Below, piece after piece: positions 1 through 7,846 of a DNA stretch of 64,000 bases. Within the stretch, counting starts at the first letter, position 1, and every line of letters begins with the position of its first letter. Both the position numbers and the translations under genes were made by a program. The DNA lies in the NCBI GenBank assembly GCA_002314675.1, contig DCGZ01000157.1:1-64000 (forward strand). The letters are read 5' to 3'. A model generated the notes under the pieces. The model worked only from the letters and a program-made list of their open reading frames with translations. It did no database searches and was not told the origin of the DNA. The DNA is from Fibrobacter sp. UBA1765. GTDB taxonomy: Bacteria > Fibrobacterota > Fibrobacteria > Fibrobacterales > Fibrobacteraceae.

Positions 1-60
1 CAAAGCACCGAAGGTGCGACCTAATTCCTGATTCCTGTACTCTGTCCTCTGTATTCTTTT
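1..60. repeat. Pyrimidine-rich degenerate repeat tract, window edge
   Basis: A short GC-rich palindrome (GCACCgaaGGTGC, about 5-17) is followed by a run of CTGT/TCCTG units (CTGTACTCTGTCCTCTGT). The same small palindrome, read from the other strand, lies at about 34151-34163, and the same CTGT units recur near 26730-26770 and 35630-35660. It looks like one arm of the dispersed repeat family described in the findings; its partner would lie left of the window. Confidence 0.5.
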
Positions 61-77
61 TTGCTACATTAGTGACA

Positions 78-581
78 ATGAATAACATTTGCCCATTTTG
101 CCGCACAGAGGTCGCAAAAATTGAAAACTTGCGATTTGACTTAAGAATTTGTCCGGGTTGCCTAGCAACGTTTTTCCCGACAAACAAGACAATGAGCTTT
201 AGAAATGACATTTTTACGCTTACTAGAAAGAAATGGCTTGCAGTCCTAGAAAGCAGAGGGGCTCGAGAAAATGTCGCTGCCGAGGTTCGCTGCATAGATC
301 ATGGCGAACTGCTTGAAGATGGTAAGCTGCCGGATTATGGAATTCCGGGGAAGGTTACCACATGCTGTGGCATGTTTCACTTGACTGCCGATATGACTAA
401 GGAAATTTTGCAGCGGTCTCTTGTGAATGCCGACTTAAAAAAAGAAGGCAAGCACCATTTTGCATTTATCCGTGCGCTTGATGGCCTTATTAACAAACTT
501 ACAGGGAATGTAGAACCTGAAGAAGATCCGATAGAAGCGATCCAATACGAGCTTCACTTTAAGCATGTCTTGGAAAAGTAA
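78..581 (+). CDS. Hypothetical protein with N-terminal CxxC-CxxC zinc-ribbon-like motif
   Basis: This 167-residue protein is not recognised. It opens with two CxxC pairs about 18 residues apart (CPFC and CPGC), the spacing of a small zinc ribbon, and a further CC pair sits mid-protein. There is no signal peptide or membrane segment, so it is probably cytoplasmic. An in-frame GTG at 72 is an alternative start; ATG at 78 was preferred because it keeps the zinc ribbon close to the N-terminus either way and no Shine-Dalgarno sequence decides the matter. Its stop lies 3 nt before the next gene, so it is likely co-transcribed with the membrane proteins that follow. No function is proposed. Confidence 0.7.
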   Translation: MNNICPFCRTEVAKIENLRFDLRICPGCLATFFPTNKTMSFRNDIFTLTRKKWLAVLESRGARENVAAEVRCIDHGELLEDGKLPDYGIPGKVTTCCGMFHLTADMTKEILQRSLVNADLKKEGKHHFAFIRALDGLINKLTGNVEPEEDPIEAIQYELHFKHVLEK

Positions 582-584
582 AGC

Positions 585-1313
585 ATGAAAAGACTTTTTA
601 ATGTTCTTGCTGTTTTAAGCGTAATAGCGGTTCTTGTATACTGGCTTGTTCCGGAACGCTATTTTCTTGATAGGGTCTACCCGCTAGAAGAACCCACGGT
701 TCTCGCTGTTTACGACGACCGTGCTGATGGCGGTGCTTCAGATGCCATGCTTTCGATGGTTGATTCTACAATCCAGTTCTCCTGTAAATTGCATACTGGC
801 GATGCTCCTGCATGGTGCGGCCTTTTGTGGAACTTTGCCCCGGATTCTGCTGCACAATACCGCAACTGGATGCTTGTCGATTCTATCGTGTTTAATATTG
901 AAGTCAATGGTACCGATGAATTCTTAATGAAACTCTGGACGTTTGATCCGGATGTAACCGATGAAAAGAACAAATTCAGCTTTAGGCCGTTGATCAAGGA
1001 AGTGAAGGTTGTTGAAGGCCCACAGCGGGTCGTTATCCCAGTGTCTGAACTTTATGTTCCGGAGTTCTGGTTTAAGGATCAAAAGGTTAGTAAGGACCTG
1101 GAGTTGAAGCACCAGGAAAGTGTAGCCCGTTTCGAAATCACAGCCGGCTGGAACGCAAAGCGTGGCAAGCCCTTTACAATCAAGATTCATTCCATCGAGG
1201 GCAAGGGCGTGAGCAGTTTTGCCCTTGGCATAATGATTTTCTTCTTCTTTGCAATAATTACCATTGCCGTAGGCTTTAGACACAAGGTGGTTGAACGTGA
1301 TCGTAAAAAGTAA
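585..1313 (+). CDS. Bitopic membrane protein with jelly-roll-like extracytoplasmic domain
   Basis: The 242-residue protein has a membrane segment at about residues 5-23 and a second near the C-terminus (about 213-232), bracketing an extracytoplasmic domain of roughly 185 residues. That domain resembles beta-sandwich carbohydrate-binding modules in pattern (alternating strands, 'WTFDPDVT', 'VSELYVPEFWF'), but no family is claimed. The middle section can be aligned by eye with the downstream gene ('TFDSRVT', 'LSEFKVSERWF'), so the two are tandem paralogs. This copy ends in a short basic cytoplasmic tail without a DNA-binding domain. The next gene starts inside its 3' end, which indicates translational coupling. 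Confidence 0.75.
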   Translation: MKRLFNVLAVLSVIAVLVYWLVPERYFLDRVYPLEEPTVLAVYDDRADGGASDAMLSMVDSTIQFSCKLHTGDAPAWCGLLWNFAPDSAAQYRNWMLVDSIVFNIEVNGTDEFLMKLWTFDPDVTDEKNKFSFRPLIKEVKVVEGPQRVVIPVSELYVPEFWFKDQKVSKDLELKHQESVARFEITAGWNAKRGKPFTIKIHSIEGKGVSSFALGIMIFFFFAIITIAVGFRHKVVERDRKK

Positions 1314-2190
1314 GGCTCCGTGGCAGGCGGCCTTTATTGTCGCATTTGTTTTAGGTTCGATTCTACTTGGTGTCTTGGCAGTATTTTTTTCTAGGCATTC
1401 TTTAAAAGTAGGTTCCTTTGAACATTTTGTAATTACGGATGCTCGAGAAAATGGTTATTCTGAAGCAGAGCTTTCGGGCGATGCTCCGTTCCATTTGAAT
1501 TTCCGTTTGCGCTCAGGAGCTCCTTCTCCCTATGCCGGTGTCTCTTTTAGAATGCAAAGTGCCGAACAGGCTTTGAAAAATGAGTTCTTCGATTTCAGTA
1601 GTTATGACTCTTTGCGAATAAAGCTTAGTTCAGGCCGCATGCCCCGCATGACTCTTCGTATGGCGACTTTTGATTCGCGTGTTACAAGGCCGGAATTGCT
1701 TTACACAGCCCGCCCTGTGGAACGTATTGTGGAATCGGCAGGAGCAACACGCGAAGTTCGGGTAGCCCTTTCTGAATTCAAAGTTTCTGAACGGTGGTTT
1801 TCGCAGATGGGCTTTGATTCGCCAGATCAGTACACTTTTTTAGACCATGGCATGCGTTTTGAAGTCTTGACCGCTCATGGAGCTATGCTTGGCATTCCTG
1901 ATGAACTTGAATTTGACGAAGTGGAATTTTATGGAACGAACCATGCTTTGCTAAGAGCATTGCTTGTTGCGTTTGCCGTTCTAGCCTTGCTCCTAGCGTC
2001 TTCCATGTTTGTGGTAGCAAGAAAGTTTATTACAACACTTGACGTTGAACACGCAAAGGCGGTTGCCGACTTGCAAAATCAAAAGGGATTGTCGCCAACT
2101 GAAATGGCTGTTCGTGCTGGGTTTAAAAACCTGAGCGAATGCAAGAGGATTTACAGGGAATTTTACAAGAAGGATTTCGGTAAAAGCTGA
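1297..2190 (+). CDS. Membrane-anchored protein with C-terminal AraC-type half HTH
   Basis: The 297-residue product has an N-terminal membrane segment, a beta-rich extracytoplasmic domain paralogous to the upstream gene, a second membrane segment near residues 214-240, and a cytoplasmic tail. The tail ends in a sequence typical of the second helix-turn-helix of AraC/XylS regulators ('PTEMAVRAGFKNLSECKRIY', then 'FYKKDFGKS'). Only one of the usual two HTH units is present. The layout suggests a one-component transmembrane regulator sensing something outside the inner membrane, which is inference. GTG 1297 is preferred over TTG 1291 because AAGGTGG lies 7 nt upstream. The stop overlaps the next start (TGATG). 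Confidence 0.7.
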   Translation: MIVKSKAPWQAAFIVAFVLGSILLGVLAVFFSRHSLKVGSFEHFVITDARENGYSEAELSGDAPFHLNFRLRSGAPSPYAGVSFRMQSAEQALKNEFFDFSSYDSLRIKLSSGRMPRMTLRMATFDSRVTRPELLYTARPVERIVESAGATREVRVALSEFKVSERWFSQMGFDSPDQYTFLDHGMRFEVLTAHGAMLGIPDELEFDEVEFYGTNHALLRALLVAFAVLALLLASSMFVVARKFITTLDVEHAKAVADLQNQKGLSPTEMAVRAGFKNLSECKRIYREFYKKDFGKS

Positions 2191-3329
2191 TGACGAATCG
2201 CTGGAATGTAGACCGTATCATGCGCTTTTTCCTTGTGGCAGGCGCAGTTGCATTTTTGATTGTTCTGCTTAATTATTTGAGCGGTGTGCTTGCGCCTTTT
2301 TTTGCCGCATTTATTATTGCCTACATATTCAATCCGTTTGTGAATCTTTTGCATAAAAAGTTTCATTCCAGAATTCTTGCGGTCATTACGGTAATCTTTT
2401 CTGGCATAGGGCTCGTTACCCTTGCCGGGTGGCTTTTTATACCTCGCCTTATTCGTGAAATACACTTGCTTGGTGTGTGGATTGCAAAATTCTTTACAGA
2501 AGCGGAATGGGGCCAAAAGGTTATGGAATTTATTCCAAAAGATTTGTGGTCGGCTGCAAAGCACATGGTCTCTTGGGATAAGCTTTCTGAAATGATGCGG
2601 ACTATGGACTTTTGGAATGGGGTTCAAGTAGTAGCTTCAAAGGTGTTAAGCGGCTCTATAGGAGTACTCTCTGGAACGGCAACATTGCTTTTTTGGCTTG
2701 TGAGTGTTGTCATGATTGTTATTTACATGGCTTTCATTATGCTTGACATGCCAAAGCTTAGAAAGGGTCTTGCAAACCTTGTTCCTACGCGCTATCGGGA
2801 AAACATAGTAGCAATGGCCCATGAAATGGATCGCTTTATGGGCTCTTACTTTAGATCTCAGGCACTTGTAGCGCTTGTCGTTGGCCTGCTTTTTGCCATA
2901 GCGTTTATGATTTTTGGTCTTCCGATGGGCGTGATGTTTGGCGTATTTATCGGAGCCCTTAATATGGTGCCCTACTTGCAGTTGCTTAGCATTCCAGTTG
3001 CCCTGCTGCTTGGAATCATATATTCCATTGATTCCGGCATGCCTTTTTGGCAGGTAGCGTTAATCTTGACTGGCATTTATGTGGTAATCCAGTTGCTTCA
3101 GGACCTGGTGCTTGTGCCAACGATTGTTGGTAAGACCATGAACTTGCCTCCTGTTGGAATTTTGCTTTCTCTTTCTGTGTGGGGTAAGCTTCTTGGCTTT
3201 CTCGGATTGATTGTCGCAATCCCCTTTACCTGCCTTTGCCTTGTGTATTTACAGCGAATCAGCAATAAAAATGATGAATTTTTAGCTCCATTGGTTGGGA
3301 ATCCCGATAAAAACAAGGAAAAAAATTAA
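2190..3329 (+). CDS. AI-2E family transporter (PerM/YdiK-like permease)
   Basis: This 379-residue polytopic membrane protein matches the AI-2E/UPF0118 transporter family in length and architecture. It has N-terminal hydrophobic helices, a long amphipathic central region (about 90-150) and a C-terminal block with family-like signatures such as 'GLPMGVMFGVFIGALNMVPY' and 'PTIVGKTMNLPPVGILLSL'. Members export small molecules or act as ion antiporters; the substrate cannot be told from sequence. The start codon overlaps the upstream stop, making it the fourth gene of a tight operon with the zinc-ribbon protein and the two jelly-roll membrane proteins. Family assignment is firm, the transported substrate is not. 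Confidence 0.88.
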   Translation: MTNRWNVDRIMRFFLVAGAVAFLIVLLNYLSGVLAPFFAAFIIAYIFNPFVNLLHKKFHSRILAVITVIFSGIGLVTLAGWLFIPRLIREIHLLGVWIAKFFTEAEWGQKVMEFIPKDLWSAAKHMVSWDKLSEMMRTMDFWNGVQVVASKVLSGSIGVLSGTATLLFWLVSVVMIVIYMAFIMLDMPKLRKGLANLVPTRYRENIVAMAHEMDRFMGSYFRSQALVALVVGLLFAIAFMIFGLPMGVMFGVFIGALNMVPYLQLLSIPVALLLGIIYSIDSGMPFWQVALILTGIYVVIQLLQDLVLVPTIVGKTMNLPPVGILLSLSVWGKLLGFLGLIVAIPFTCLCLVYLQRISNKNDEFLAPLVGNPDKNKEKN

Positions 3330-3390
3330 TTGTACGAATTATTTTTCAAAAAAAAGCAATGTTTTTTTACCCAAAAGGCAAAAAAAAAGG

Positions 3391-3396
3391 TATAAT
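3391..3396 (+). promoter_or_regulatory. Candidate -10 box of the HU gene
   Basis: A perfect TATAAT sits 34 nt upstream of the HU start codon in a very A-rich leader. No convincing -35 hexamer is seen at the usual spacing. A Shine-Dalgarno AAGGAG follows 5 nt before the ATG. Confidence 0.5.
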
Positions 3397-3429
3397 AATA
3401 AGCAACATTGAAAAAACAAGGAGTTCACA

Positions 3430-3831
3430 ATGAACAAACAGGAATTGGTAGAAGCAGTACTTGCTAACCAGGACGCAAAATTTGAATCCAAGGCTGCCGC
3501 AGAACGCGCTGTAAAGGCTGTTCTCGACGCTCTTACCGCTGGTATCAAGGCTGGTGGTGTTCAGATTATCGGTTTCGGTAACTTCAACGTCAAGGAACGT
3601 GCTGCACGTACTGGCATCAATCCGCAGGATCCGACAAAGAAGATCAAGATTGCTGCTTCCAAGGCAATTTCCTTCAAGGCAAGCGCTCCTCTTAAGGCTG
3701 CCGTAAACGAAAAGAAGGCTGCAAAGAAGGCTGCTCCTGCAAAGGCAGCAAAGGCTGCTCCTAAGGCCGCTGCAAAGAAAGCTGCTCCTGCAAAGAAGGC
3801 TCCAGCTAAGAAGGCTGCAAAGAAGAAGTAA
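3430..3831 (+). CDS. hup: HU-family DNA-binding protein with Lys/Ala/Pro-rich C-terminal tail
   Basis: Residues 1-92 form an HU/IHF fold: 'MNKQELVEAVL' at the start, the 'GFGNFNVKERAARTGINPQD' beta-arm signature, and 'FKASAPLKAAVN' at the end. Residues 93-133 are an AAPAKKA-type tail resembling histone H1 and the long HU variants of Bordetella or mycobacteria, which add extra non-specific DNA binding. The protein packs and bends nucleoid DNA. It stands alone with its own TATAAT, a strong ribosome binding site and a rho-independent terminator, as expected for an abundant protein. The length (133) is about 40 residues above classic HU, all of it in the tail. Confidence 0.93.
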   Translation: MNKQELVEAVLANQDAKFESKAAAERAVKAVLDALTAGIKAGGVQIIGFGNFNVKERAARTGINPQDPTKKIKIAASKAISFKASAPLKAAVNEKKAAKKAAPAKAAKAAPKAAAKKAAPAKKAPAKKAAKKK

Positions 3832-3853
3832 TTCTTTTTTAAAGACTTTAAAG

Positions 3854-3880
3854 TACCGCGCGAAAGCGCGGTATTTTTTT
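3854..3880 (+). terminator. Rho-independent terminator of HU gene
   Basis: An 8-bp perfect stem (TACCGCGC / GCGCGGTA) closed by a GAAA tetraloop is followed by seven T residues. It lies 22 nt after the HU stop. Confidence 0.9.
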
Positions 3881-3921
3881 GTTTATTCTTCTTTGTAGCC
3901 TTCTCGGGACGTATGTCACTT

Positions 3922-3957
3922 TTGAAAAAAAGTGGCGAGCTTTTAGCTCGCCACTTT
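3922..3957 (-). terminator. Rho-independent terminator of glgA
   Basis: A 12-bp stem (AAAGTGGCGAGC / GCTCGCCACTTT, loop TTTTA) ends in a T-run when read on the minus strand, 22 nt past the glgA stop. Confidence 0.85.
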
Positions 3958-3978
3958 GCTTTAATAACAGATTAAGGC

Positions 3979-5211
3979 TTACTTGCGTGCACCTTCTGCG
4001 TTGTAGCGATCAATTGTCTTCTGGTAGAAATCGAAAGTCTGCTTTGCGATTGCCTTCCAGCTGAACACATCGACAGCGCGCTTGCGGCTGACTTCACCCA
4101 TCTTCTTTGCAAGGGCCTCGTCACCAAGAATCTTGTTGAACTTGTTTGCAAAGTCGGTCTGGAAAGCCTTCGGGTCGGCTGGTTCAAAGTTCGTGTCAGA
4201 AACTGCCTTGAGCGGTACCAGGTAGCCAGTTTCGCCATCGACGATGATTTCTGGAATGCCACCAACCGCACTGCCGACAACTGGGGTGCCGCAGCTCATG
4301 GCTTCAAGGTTGATTATGCCGAACGGTTCGTAGAGGGATGGAGTCGCAAAGACTGTAGCGTGGCTGTAGAGCACGCGGAGTTCTTCATGCGGAACTGCTT
4401 CCTGGATCCATACAACGCCGTCGCGAGTCTTTTGGACTTCTTCGATAAGGCTCTTGCACTCATCTGCAAGTTCAATTGTATCCGGGGCGCCTGCGCAAAG
4501 AATTACCTGAGCCTTCGGGTCAATCTGTGGAATTGCCTGGATAAGCTGGCTGATGCCCTTTTGGCGTGTGATGCGACCTACGAACAAAACGTATGGACGC
4601 TTTGGATCGACTCCCCACTTTTCAAGAATTTCTTCGTTGAATGTTGGCTTGTAGAAGTCTGGATCGATACCGTTGTAAATGACCTGAACGCGATCTTCTG
4701 GAACGCCATAAAGCTTCATTACGTCGCGCTTCATACCTTCGCTCACCGCGATAACGCCATCGGCGGCTTCGTAAGCGGTACGTTCAATCCAGCAACTCAT
4801 GGCATAGCCACCGTTGCCGAGCTGTTCAGCCTTCCATGGACGATGTGGTTCCAGGGAGTGCGTCGTAAGAATCAAAGGCTTTTGCAAAAGCTTGCTGGCG
4901 AGAACGCCGCCGAAATGGCTGTACCATGTGTGGCAATGGAGAATGTCTACGCCTTCAAGGGTTGCTGCCCACTGCAAGTTGATGTCAAGTGGCTTGAAAA
5001 TTTTCTGGAAGCGGTCGTCTTGCGGAGAAAGGCCAAGCTTGCGGCTAAAGCCGACTGCGTGAATGTTATTTTCGTTATCATTCTGGGGGCCAAAGCAACG
5101 GGCTTCGATTTGACAAAGCTTGCTTAATTCCTGGGAAAGGAATTTTACGTGAATGCCTGCGCCACCATAGATTTCTGGCGGAAATTCGTTAGTAAGTATT
5201 GCTGCTTTCAT
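3979..5211 (-). CDS. glgA: Glycogen synthase, actinobacterial (GlgA/GlgM) type
   Basis: This 410-residue GT-B glycosyltransferase starts 'MKAAILTNEFPPEIYGGAGI', the N-terminal signature of the Corynebacterium/Mycobacterium-type GlgA group (GT4-like) rather than the 480-residue E. coli GT5 enzyme. The sugar-nucleotide loop 'LFVGRITRQKG' and the C-terminal 'YEPFGIINLEAMSCGTPVVG' with the catalytic Glu are intact. It transfers glucose from a nucleotide sugar either to glycogen or, as in mycobacterial GlgM, to glucose-1-phosphate to give maltose-1-phosphate; sequence alone does not decide. The frame stays open 38 codons further upstream, but that extension is A/T-rich and lies before the conserved start, so ATG 5211 was chosen. 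It is monocistronic with its own terminator. Confidence 0.9.
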   Translation of the reverse strand: MKAAILTNEFPPEIYGGAGIHVKFLSQELSKLCQIEARCFGPQNDNENNIHAVGFSRKLGLSPQDDRFQKIFKPLDINLQWAATLEGVDILHCHTWYSHFGGVLASKLLQKPLILTTHSLEPHRPWKAEQLGNGGYAMSCWIERTAYEAADGVIAVSEGMKRDVMKLYGVPEDRVQVIYNGIDPDFYKPTFNEEILEKWGVDPKRPYVLFVGRITRQKGISQLIQAIPQIDPKAQVILCAGAPDTIELADECKSLIEEVQKTRDGVVWIQEAVPHEELRVLYSHATVFATPSLYEPFGIINLEAMSCGTPVVGSAVGGIPEIIVDGETGYLVPLKAVSDTNFEPADPKAFQTDFANKFNKILGDEALAKKMGEVSRKRAVDVFSWKAIAKQTFDFYQKTIDRYNAEGARK

Positions 5212-5310
5212 AGTACCCTTAAAATAGCTTAACATTTGTTTAAGTGATACAAGATTTTTTGAAAAAAATGGGTATTTGTCGAAAATTTGAAAAAATAATA
5301 AATAAGTATT

Positions 5311-5336
5311 AAAAAAGCCCTCCAAAATGGAGAGCT
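5311..5336 (-). terminator. Rho-independent terminator of dsbD
   Basis: On the minus strand the stem AGCTCTCC / GGAGGGCT (one U-G pair, loop ATTTT) is followed by six T residues, about 20 nt beyond the dsbD stop. Confidence 0.75.
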
Positions 5337-5357
5337 AAGATTACGAAAGTGTCGCTT

Positions 5358-7244
5358 TTATTTGGCGCGTTCTACGGCCTCCTTGATGCTAGCCGTAGTA
5401 AGAATTTCTGAAAGGACTATTGGAGCCTTGTTTTTGTCATTTGAATAAACGGCATAGGCAGGAACGCCGCTTTTACCAAGGCTTTTTAAAAGCTTTGTAA
5501 CTTCTTCATCACCGTGAGTCCAGTCGGCCTTGACCTTTTGAACATTGCTATTCTTGAAGAATTCGTCAAGTTCGCTATTTGCAAGCACCGCGGCCTCGTT
5601 AGCCTTGCAGGTAATGCACCAGTCTGCAGTTACATCCAGGAATACCATGGAACCTTTTTCCTGGATATCCTTCATCGCCTGTTCGGAATAGGCAATGTAG
5701 CCGTCTTCGATATGCGTTGCTGCTTGAAGCGTGCCTCCAAAGGAAACCTTTGCTAGAATGTTTAGAAGTATGATTGCAGTAAATGCGAGCAGCTCCTTTT
5801 TAAAGGAAATGCCTGGGGGTGCAAACTTTCCGATTGCAAATGCGCCGACAGTGTTCAAAATGAATATGCCGCCAAAGAATACAAGCCCAGAATTTGCGTA
5901 GGAGCGGTAGGCGACCCATAGCAGCCAGGCGACACTTGCAAGCAAAAGCACTCCCATGATCTTTTGCAAGGTGACCATCCAGTTGCCTGGCTTTGGAAGG
6001 AATTTCAAGAGCTTTGGAAATAGCGACACGATTATGTAGGGGGAAGCTAGACCAAGGCCTGCCGCTGTAAAGAAGAGTATAAGAATCGGTGCAGTTTCGT
6101 TGAATGCAAAGCCCATTGCACTACCAAGCATTGGCGCTGAACAAGGTGTACTCAAAAGTACAAGAAGCGCTCCGGTAAAGAATGCTCCCGGTAGGCCTTC
6201 CTTGCGTGTTGCGCCATCCATTTGCGTGAGTGCCTGGCCCGGAAGCCAGACTTCGAAGATGCCAAAGAAGCTTAGAGCAAAAAGTGTAAGGATTGCAATC
6301 ATGGCTAGCAAGAATCCACTGCTTTGGAATTGCATGCCCCAGCCAGGGTTTGCGCCACCAAGCCTAAGGACAATGACGATGCCTGCGAGTACCCAGAATG
6401 ATACGAGAATTCCAAGTACTGTAGAAAAACCAAGCGCCATAAGGCGAGGCTTGGATTCACCGGCTTGCCTTATCAGTGAAAAAAGTTTAAGCGAAAGTAC
6501 GGGGAGCACGCACGGCATAAGGTTTAGAATGACTCCGCCAAGGAATGCAAGCAAGAGCATGAATGCGATGGATTCTGAACTCTTTTGTTCAGGCGCATTC
6601 TGCAGGACCTGTTCCTCTGCAGGTTTTGAATCTTGATCCTTAATTTTTTCAAGGCCCTCTATAGCAAAAACTTCTGCCTTGGAGCTTTCTGCGGCTGGGG
6701 CGTCATTAGCGGGGCCTTGAACTTCCGCCTCTTTTTGCCCCTTGAAAAAAGGGTCTAGCGTTACCATGACTGAATCTGGAGCAAGACAGATATTGCTGCA
6801 TGCCTGGTAATAGAATGTCGCCTTCGTAGACAGGGTGTCGTAAGTACTTGTTACAGGTTTTGCCGGCAATTTTACTTGGAACGTGCCCTCGAAGATCTTG
6901 TTTACAAAGTCAAGGGCTTCACTATACTGTTCCTTTGGAACAGGCCAGATAGGCTCTCCAAATTCTATGCCGTTTGCTTCGATCTTTATGCTTGAGGGTT
7001 TTAAAAATTCATCTGCCGCTACATTTGCATTGACATGCCATTTTTCTGGAATAGTGATAGTTGCCGTAATATAGCTGTTGTCACCTAGAGCGCCTTCAGA
7101 ATAGTTTAAACGCATTTGCGGGTCTGGCATCCCATTTAGTTCTACAACTTCGGCACATGCAAAAGTTGCACAGATAAGCATTGCCGTTTGCAACTTGGAT
7201 GTTGCAAAATTTTTCAACACCTTTTCAAAAATTTTAAAATTCAT
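5358..7244 (-). CDS. dsbD: Thiol:disulfide interchange protein DsbD
   Basis: The 628-residue protein has the three DsbD parts in order. First come a signal peptide and an N-terminal periplasmic immunoglobulin-like domain (about 32-170), which contains the 'YYQACSNICLAPDSV' cysteine pair. Then comes an eight-helix transmembrane domain (about 225-510) with the two membrane cysteines in 'NLMPCVLPVLSLK' and 'STPCSAPMLGSAMG'. Last is a thioredoxin-like C-terminal domain with 'DWCITCK' (Cys543 and Cys546). DsbD carries electrons from cytoplasmic thioredoxin to periplasmic partners that reduce wrong disulfides or mature c-type cytochromes. GGAG lies 9 nt before the ATG at 7244. It diverges from the ECF sigma gene 40 bp away. 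Confidence 0.95.
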   Translation of the reverse strand: MNFKIFEKVLKNFATSKLQTAMLICATFACAEVVELNGMPDPQMRLNYSEGALGDNSYITATITIPEKWHVNANVAADEFLKPSSIKIEANGIEFGEPIWPVPKEQYSEALDFVNKIFEGTFQVKLPAKPVTSTYDTLSTKATFYYQACSNICLAPDSVMVTLDPFFKGQKEAEVQGPANDAPAAESSKAEVFAIEGLEKIKDQDSKPAEEQVLQNAPEQKSSESIAFMLLLAFLGGVILNLMPCVLPVLSLKLFSLIRQAGESKPRLMALGFSTVLGILVSFWVLAGIVIVLRLGGANPGWGMQFQSSGFLLAMIAILTLFALSFFGIFEVWLPGQALTQMDGATRKEGLPGAFFTGALLVLLSTPCSAPMLGSAMGFAFNETAPILILFFTAAGLGLASPYIIVSLFPKLLKFLPKPGNWMVTLQKIMGVLLLASVAWLLWVAYRSYANSGLVFFGGIFILNTVGAFAIGKFAPPGISFKKELLAFTAIILLNILAKVSFGGTLQAATHIEDGYIAYSEQAMKDIQEKGSMVFLDVTADWCITCKANEAAVLANSELDEFFKNSNVQKVKADWTHGDEEVTKLLKSLGKSGVPAYAVYSNDKNKAPIVLSEILTTASIKEAVERAK

Positions 7245-7284
7245 AATTTTTACTCCGCTTAGTACGAATCTTTTTGAGGGAAAA

Positions 7285-7827
7285 ATGGGTCGACATCGTT
7301 CTACTCAATGTTTCGTGCTGCAATCTAGGGAATTCGAATTGTGGGCTCGATATTCCAGGTATATATACAAGCTTTGCCTTCGAAAATGCAGGGATTTTGA
7401 GAAGGCTCAAGATTTTTACCAGGAAATATACATAAAGTACCATTTGCACGCTGCAAATGTAGCTAATCATTCAAAACCAGGCTTGTGGTTTAAACGAGTT
7501 GTGGAGAATGCATGGAACTCCAAGCTACGGGAACAGCTTCATGGTTTTTCCATAGTGTCTTGGGAGTGTCATGAAGATACGGCCGCGTACAACCTGGTTG
7601 ACGATAGCGACAATGAAGATTCTTTAAACCCATTTTTGAATTTCATAGAAACCTGCGAATTGCTAAATTCCTTGGAAAGGATGCTTTTTGAGTACCTGTA
7701 TATAGGTTTTTCGCTTAAGGAATTGTCTGAAATTTTAGGATTATCAGTTCGTTCGCTTCGAAAAAAGTTTCGCAAGGCTGCAGAACGGCTTGAATCTGCA
7801 GGGCTTCTAAACAAAATTCTTCCGTAG
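7285..7827 (+). CDS. ECF-type RNA polymerase sigma factor
   Basis: The 180-residue protein has the two-domain layout of extracytoplasmic-function sigma factors: a region-2-like segment at about 15-80 ('YSRYIYKLCLRKCRDFEKAQ', then 'WFKRVVENAWNSKLRE') and a region-4 HTH at about 128-172 ('SLKELSEILGLSVRSLRKKF'). Region 2 is divergent, and the linker is long and acidic. The start at 7285 is supported by GAGG 7 nt upstream; the open frame runs 30 codons further into the dsbD start region. No anti-sigma gene is adjacent. The surface propeller gene follows at 19 bp, so they may form one transcript. Confidence 0.8.
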   Translation: MGRHRSTQCFVLQSREFELWARYSRYIYKLCLRKCRDFEKAQDFYQEIYIKYHLHAANVANHSKPGLWFKRVVENAWNSKLREQLHGFSIVSWECHEDTAAYNLVDDSDNEDSLNPFLNFIETCELLNSLERMLFEYLYIGFSLKELSEILGLSVRSLRKKFRKAAERLESAGLLNKILP

Positions 7828-7846
7828 ATTTCGTACATTTACAATC

